Below, piece by piece: positions 61,994 to 64,000 of a DNA stretch of 64,000 bases. The notes under the pieces are model-generated. The model was not told the origin of the DNA. It searched no databases and saw nothing but the letters and a program-made list of their open reading frames with translations. Source of the DNA: JBGPQJ01 sp963709295. GTDB lineage: Bacteria > Chloroflexota > Anaerolineae > Anaerolineales > Villigracilaceae. Position 1 is the first letter of the stretch. Each line of letters begins with the position of its first letter. Location of the stretch: assembly GCA_963709295.1 (NCBI GenBank), contig CAVPVW010000009.1:16685-80684 (forward strand), given 5' to 3'. Made by a program: the position numbers and the translations under genes.

Positions 61994-63497
61994 TCGGACT
62001 GCTCCCCCTGTAACCAATCCCTCCAAACCTGACAGGAAGGACGAATTCCTGGATTGGTTCTTTGAACTGACTCACCGCGGAGCGAGGCGCCGGCAGGCGT
62101 TCCGATTCTGGTTGTTCTTCCTGCTGTGGCTGGGACTCGTGATGTTCAATTGGGGCGGAACCATCCGCCAGGATTTGGCGAACTTTTTCCAGGTGCTGCT
62201 GACGCAGCAAGGCGACCTGATCGGAAGCCTGGTGACGATCCTCACTCATTTGCTCGATCCAACCGCGATGCGGATTCTACTGCTCATTGTGGTGACGTAC
62301 TGGCTGGCATTCCAGGCGGCACACCTTTTCCTGGCGGATATCTTCGAAAAGGAAGAGGAGGTCGGCAGGGAATTCATCAAGCAGGCGGCGTTCGCTTCTT
62401 ATTACAACGCCATCAACATCAGCAAGGGGAAAATTCACACTGCCTTCGAAGATTTGCCCATCCTGCTCATCGGCGGCCCCGGCGAATTGCAGGTCGAGTT
62501 GGACAGCGCTGTTTTGGTCGAAGGACCCGATGGACATCGCGTCATCGGCCCGACGGGACGAGAACCTCACGGGAGAGCCCGGTTGGACGGATTCGAACGA
62601 ATCCGCCAGTGTGTGGACCTGCGCGACCACCCCGGGTCACAAACCGTGGTCGCCCGCAGCCGCGACGGGATACTGATCACCGCCCGTGATATCCGCTACA
62701 TGTACAGCATCGCCCGCGGGCAGCACGTCCCCTCGCACGCCAATCCTTATCCCTTCGCCGAGGAAGCGGTCCTCAACCAGGTCTATACCCAGACGCGGAC
62801 CGCTGGTCAACCGGCCGGTGAGCCGGATTGGAAAAAGAGCCTGCCCGGAAAGTTATTTGCCCAGATCAACCGCCACCTGGGTGGGTTCATTGGCGCCAAC
62901 AATGTCGGAGAATTCCTGGCAAACATCGGCGAGCCTGAAATGGCTCAGATGGACAAGGTCGAGGAAACCATCGCGGAAACCAGCGTGAGAATTGCCGGGG
63001 GTGGGGAGACCAGCTCCACGCTGCGGCTCGAACCGGGAAAATTCATCCCCCGCACCAACATCAGCAATCTCTTCCAGGATGTGGATTTTGCCAAGGTGCA
63101 GCAAAAGAAGGGTTTCCAGCTCCATTGGATCGGGGTGGGCACATGGGATACGCCGGATACCGGCATCCTGGAGAACCACCTGCAAGCCTGGATGCTCAGC
63201 CGGGACAATGCCCAAAGGGGAAATCCTCAAAAACTGCAGGAACTCGAAGACGATGCCCGTATGCAGGAATTGCTGCGCCTGGTCCAGGAGATGCTGGCCT
63301 CCTTCCAGAGCGCCGTGGAGAAATCGGAAAAACCGGACCAGGTCGTGGATGAGATGCTGGCGGATTTCCACGAACGTCTGAAACTTGCGCTCGATCTCTA
63401 TCACCGCGATGGGGGAGATCCTCCTCTCGAATTACTTGACGCCATTCGTGTAATCAACGAAATCCGAGGTTTTGCGGATCATTGGGTGGGGATATGA
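61980..63497 (+). CDS. SPFH/Band-7-like membrane protein 2
   Basis: 505-aa protein: basic N-terminus, two hydrophobic helices (about residues 42-58 and 98-118), then a region resembling an SPFH domain (DLPILLIGGPGELQVELDSAVLVEGPDGHRVIG; RDGILITARDIRYMYSI). A central linker and a helical, Glu-rich C-terminal part (KLQELEDDARMQELLRLVQEML) follow. Organised like its upstream neighbour, with which it overlaps by 14 bp, suggesting a hetero-oligomeric membrane scaffold. Exact family unknown to me; the SPFH call is weaker here. Confidence 0.7.
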   Translation: MSSDNRTAPPVTNPSKPDRKDEFLDWFFELTHRGARRRQAFRFWLFFLLWLGLVMFNWGGTIRQDLANFFQVLLTQQGDLIGSLVTILTHLLDPTAMRILLLIVVTYWLAFQAAHLFLADIFEKEEEVGREFIKQAAFASYYNAINISKGKIHTAFEDLPILLIGGPGELQVELDSAVLVEGPDGHRVIGPTGREPHGRARLDGFERIRQCVDLRDHPGSQTVVARSRDGILITARDIRYMYSIARGQHVPSHANPYPFAEEAVLNQVYTQTRTAGQPAGEPDWKKSLPGKLFAQINRHLGGFIGANNVGEFLANIGEPEMAQMDKVEETIAETSVRIAGGGETSSTLRLEPGKFIPRTNISNLFQDVDFAKVQQKKGFQLHWIGVGTWDTPDTGILENHLQAWMLSRDNAQRGNPQKLQELEDDARMQELLRLVQEMLASFQSAVEKSEKPDQVVDEMLADFHERLKLALDLYHRDGGDPPLELLDAIRVINEIRGFADHWVGI

Positions 63498-64000
63498 TGG
63501 ATAGACCTATCGAACGCTTCGCCCGCTCCGGCCCCGTGCTTGTCATAGGCGCCTCAGGGCTGGATGTGATCGCTCACCTCTCAGGCGGCTTCCAAGCAGG
63601 GTCCTCCAACCCGGCGAAAGTGCGCACCTCGTACGGAGGGGTTGGCAGAAATGTCGCGGAAAATCTTGCCCGGCTGGGGCAGGAGGTGATCCTGATCACC
63701 GCCACCGGCATGGACCAAATCGGGGAACAGGTTCTTGCCCATACGGAGAGTACCGGCGTGGACATTTCGCATGTGGTTCGCACCGACGTGTACCCCACCG
63801 GCTTTTACATGGGAATTGTCAACAGGAATGGGCAGGTGGAACTCGCCGTCGACGACATGCGGGTGATGTCTTTCCTGACTCCCGATGAATTAAAATTGCG
63901 AACGGACTTGTTCAAATCTGCCTCGATGGTTTTTCTGGATGCGAACCTGCCGGAAGACACGCTTAAAATGGCGGTGGGTTTGTCTCACAAATATAAAATT
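63494..64000 (+). CDS. PfkB-family carbohydrate kinase, N-terminal part (runs off right edge)
   Basis: 169 codons of a ribokinase-fold kinase: PVLVIGASGLDVIAHL, the substrate-binding RTSYGGVGRNVAENLARLGQEVILIT and GMDQIGEQVLAHTESTGVD. These resemble the pseudouridine/sugar-kinase branch of PfkB. ATG 63494 overlaps the stop of the SPFH-like gene (ATGA), so it is coupled to that pair. An ATG follows directly at 63497. The catalytic GAGD motif is beyond the window. Confidence 0.9.
   Translation, partial: MMDRPIERFARSGPVLVIGASGLDVIAHLSGGFQAGSSNPAKVRTSYGGVGRNVAENLARLGQEVILITATGMDQIGEQVLAHTESTGVDISHVVRTDVYPTGFYMGIVNRNGQVELAVDDMRVMSFLTPDELKLRTDLFKSASMVFLDANLPEDTLKMAVGLSHKYKI

Overview
The window reads as a chromosomal segment of an uncultured Anaerolineae-type Chloroflexota. 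The reasons are the arrangement and divergence of the dcw cell-wall cluster, the YAGKA-type LysA, ABC sugar loci built around GH4/GH3/GH114/GH130 enzymes, a heliorhodopsin and a moderate GC content by eye. This placement is inference from family resemblance; no 16S rRNA gene is present.

Layout. (1) 1-8930, minus strand: dcw cluster mraZ-rsmH-ftsL-pbp-murF-mraY-murD-ftsW-murG (murG runs off the left edge), with three MraZ boxes and a leader hairpin before mraZ; murE is not in its usual place. (2) 9159-10350: an rRNA-type methyltransferase and a small membrane protein. (3) 10462-21777, minus: a beta-glucoside/oligosaccharide locus in the transcription order LacI regulator, binding protein, two Opp-type permeases, two ATPases, GH3 beta-glucosidase, GH4 6-phospho-glycosidase. 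Tandem palindromic operators and two similarly built promoters accompany it. (4) 22103-25582, plus: MFS transporter, Gfo/Idh/MocA oxidoreductase, glycerate kinase. (5) 25927-28902: a comM (yifB) gene whose middle has been replaced by about 2.7 kb of mostly AT-rich accessory DNA coding for small unknown membrane proteins. (6) 28939-40252, plus: an aldo/keto reductase, then a galactosamine locus: DeoR regulator with three direct-repeat operators, AgaS-type SIS isomerase, ABC transporter without its own ATPase, two GH114 endo-alpha-1,4-polygalactosaminidase lipoproteins, LacD aldolase, PfkB kinase and a GatZ/KbaZ protein. Together these could cut an extracellular alpha-1,4-galactosaminan (Pel- or GAG-like), import the fragments and run GalN-6-P to tagatose-6-P and on to glycolysis. 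(7) 40249-47752: a Cys-rich Fe-S protein, an S9 peptidase, tRNA-Met(CAT) followed by an 84-bp tandem repeat that copies its 3' end, GH130, an acetyl-xylan-esterase-like protein, lysA, a DivIC-like protein and tRNA-Leu(CAG). (8) 47936-51323: acyl-CoA dehydrogenase with EtfB/EtfA. (9) 51383-55667: membrane-anchored dienelactone hydrolase, SOUL protein, heliorhodopsin, MFS exporter. (10) 55741-59509, minus: ferredoxin, FAD oxidoreductase, membrane cytochrome b-like protein and a 20-CxxCH multiheme cytochrome, a candidate electron conduit. (11) 59597-64000: cold-shock protein, PHP phosphoesterase, a pair of SPFH/Band-7-like membrane proteins and a partial PfkB kinase.

Nine single-base frameshifts break eight otherwise normal genes, mostly in short homopolymers. 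This looks more like residual long-read consensus error than mass pseudogenisation, so those genes are described here as single loci with the indel noted.
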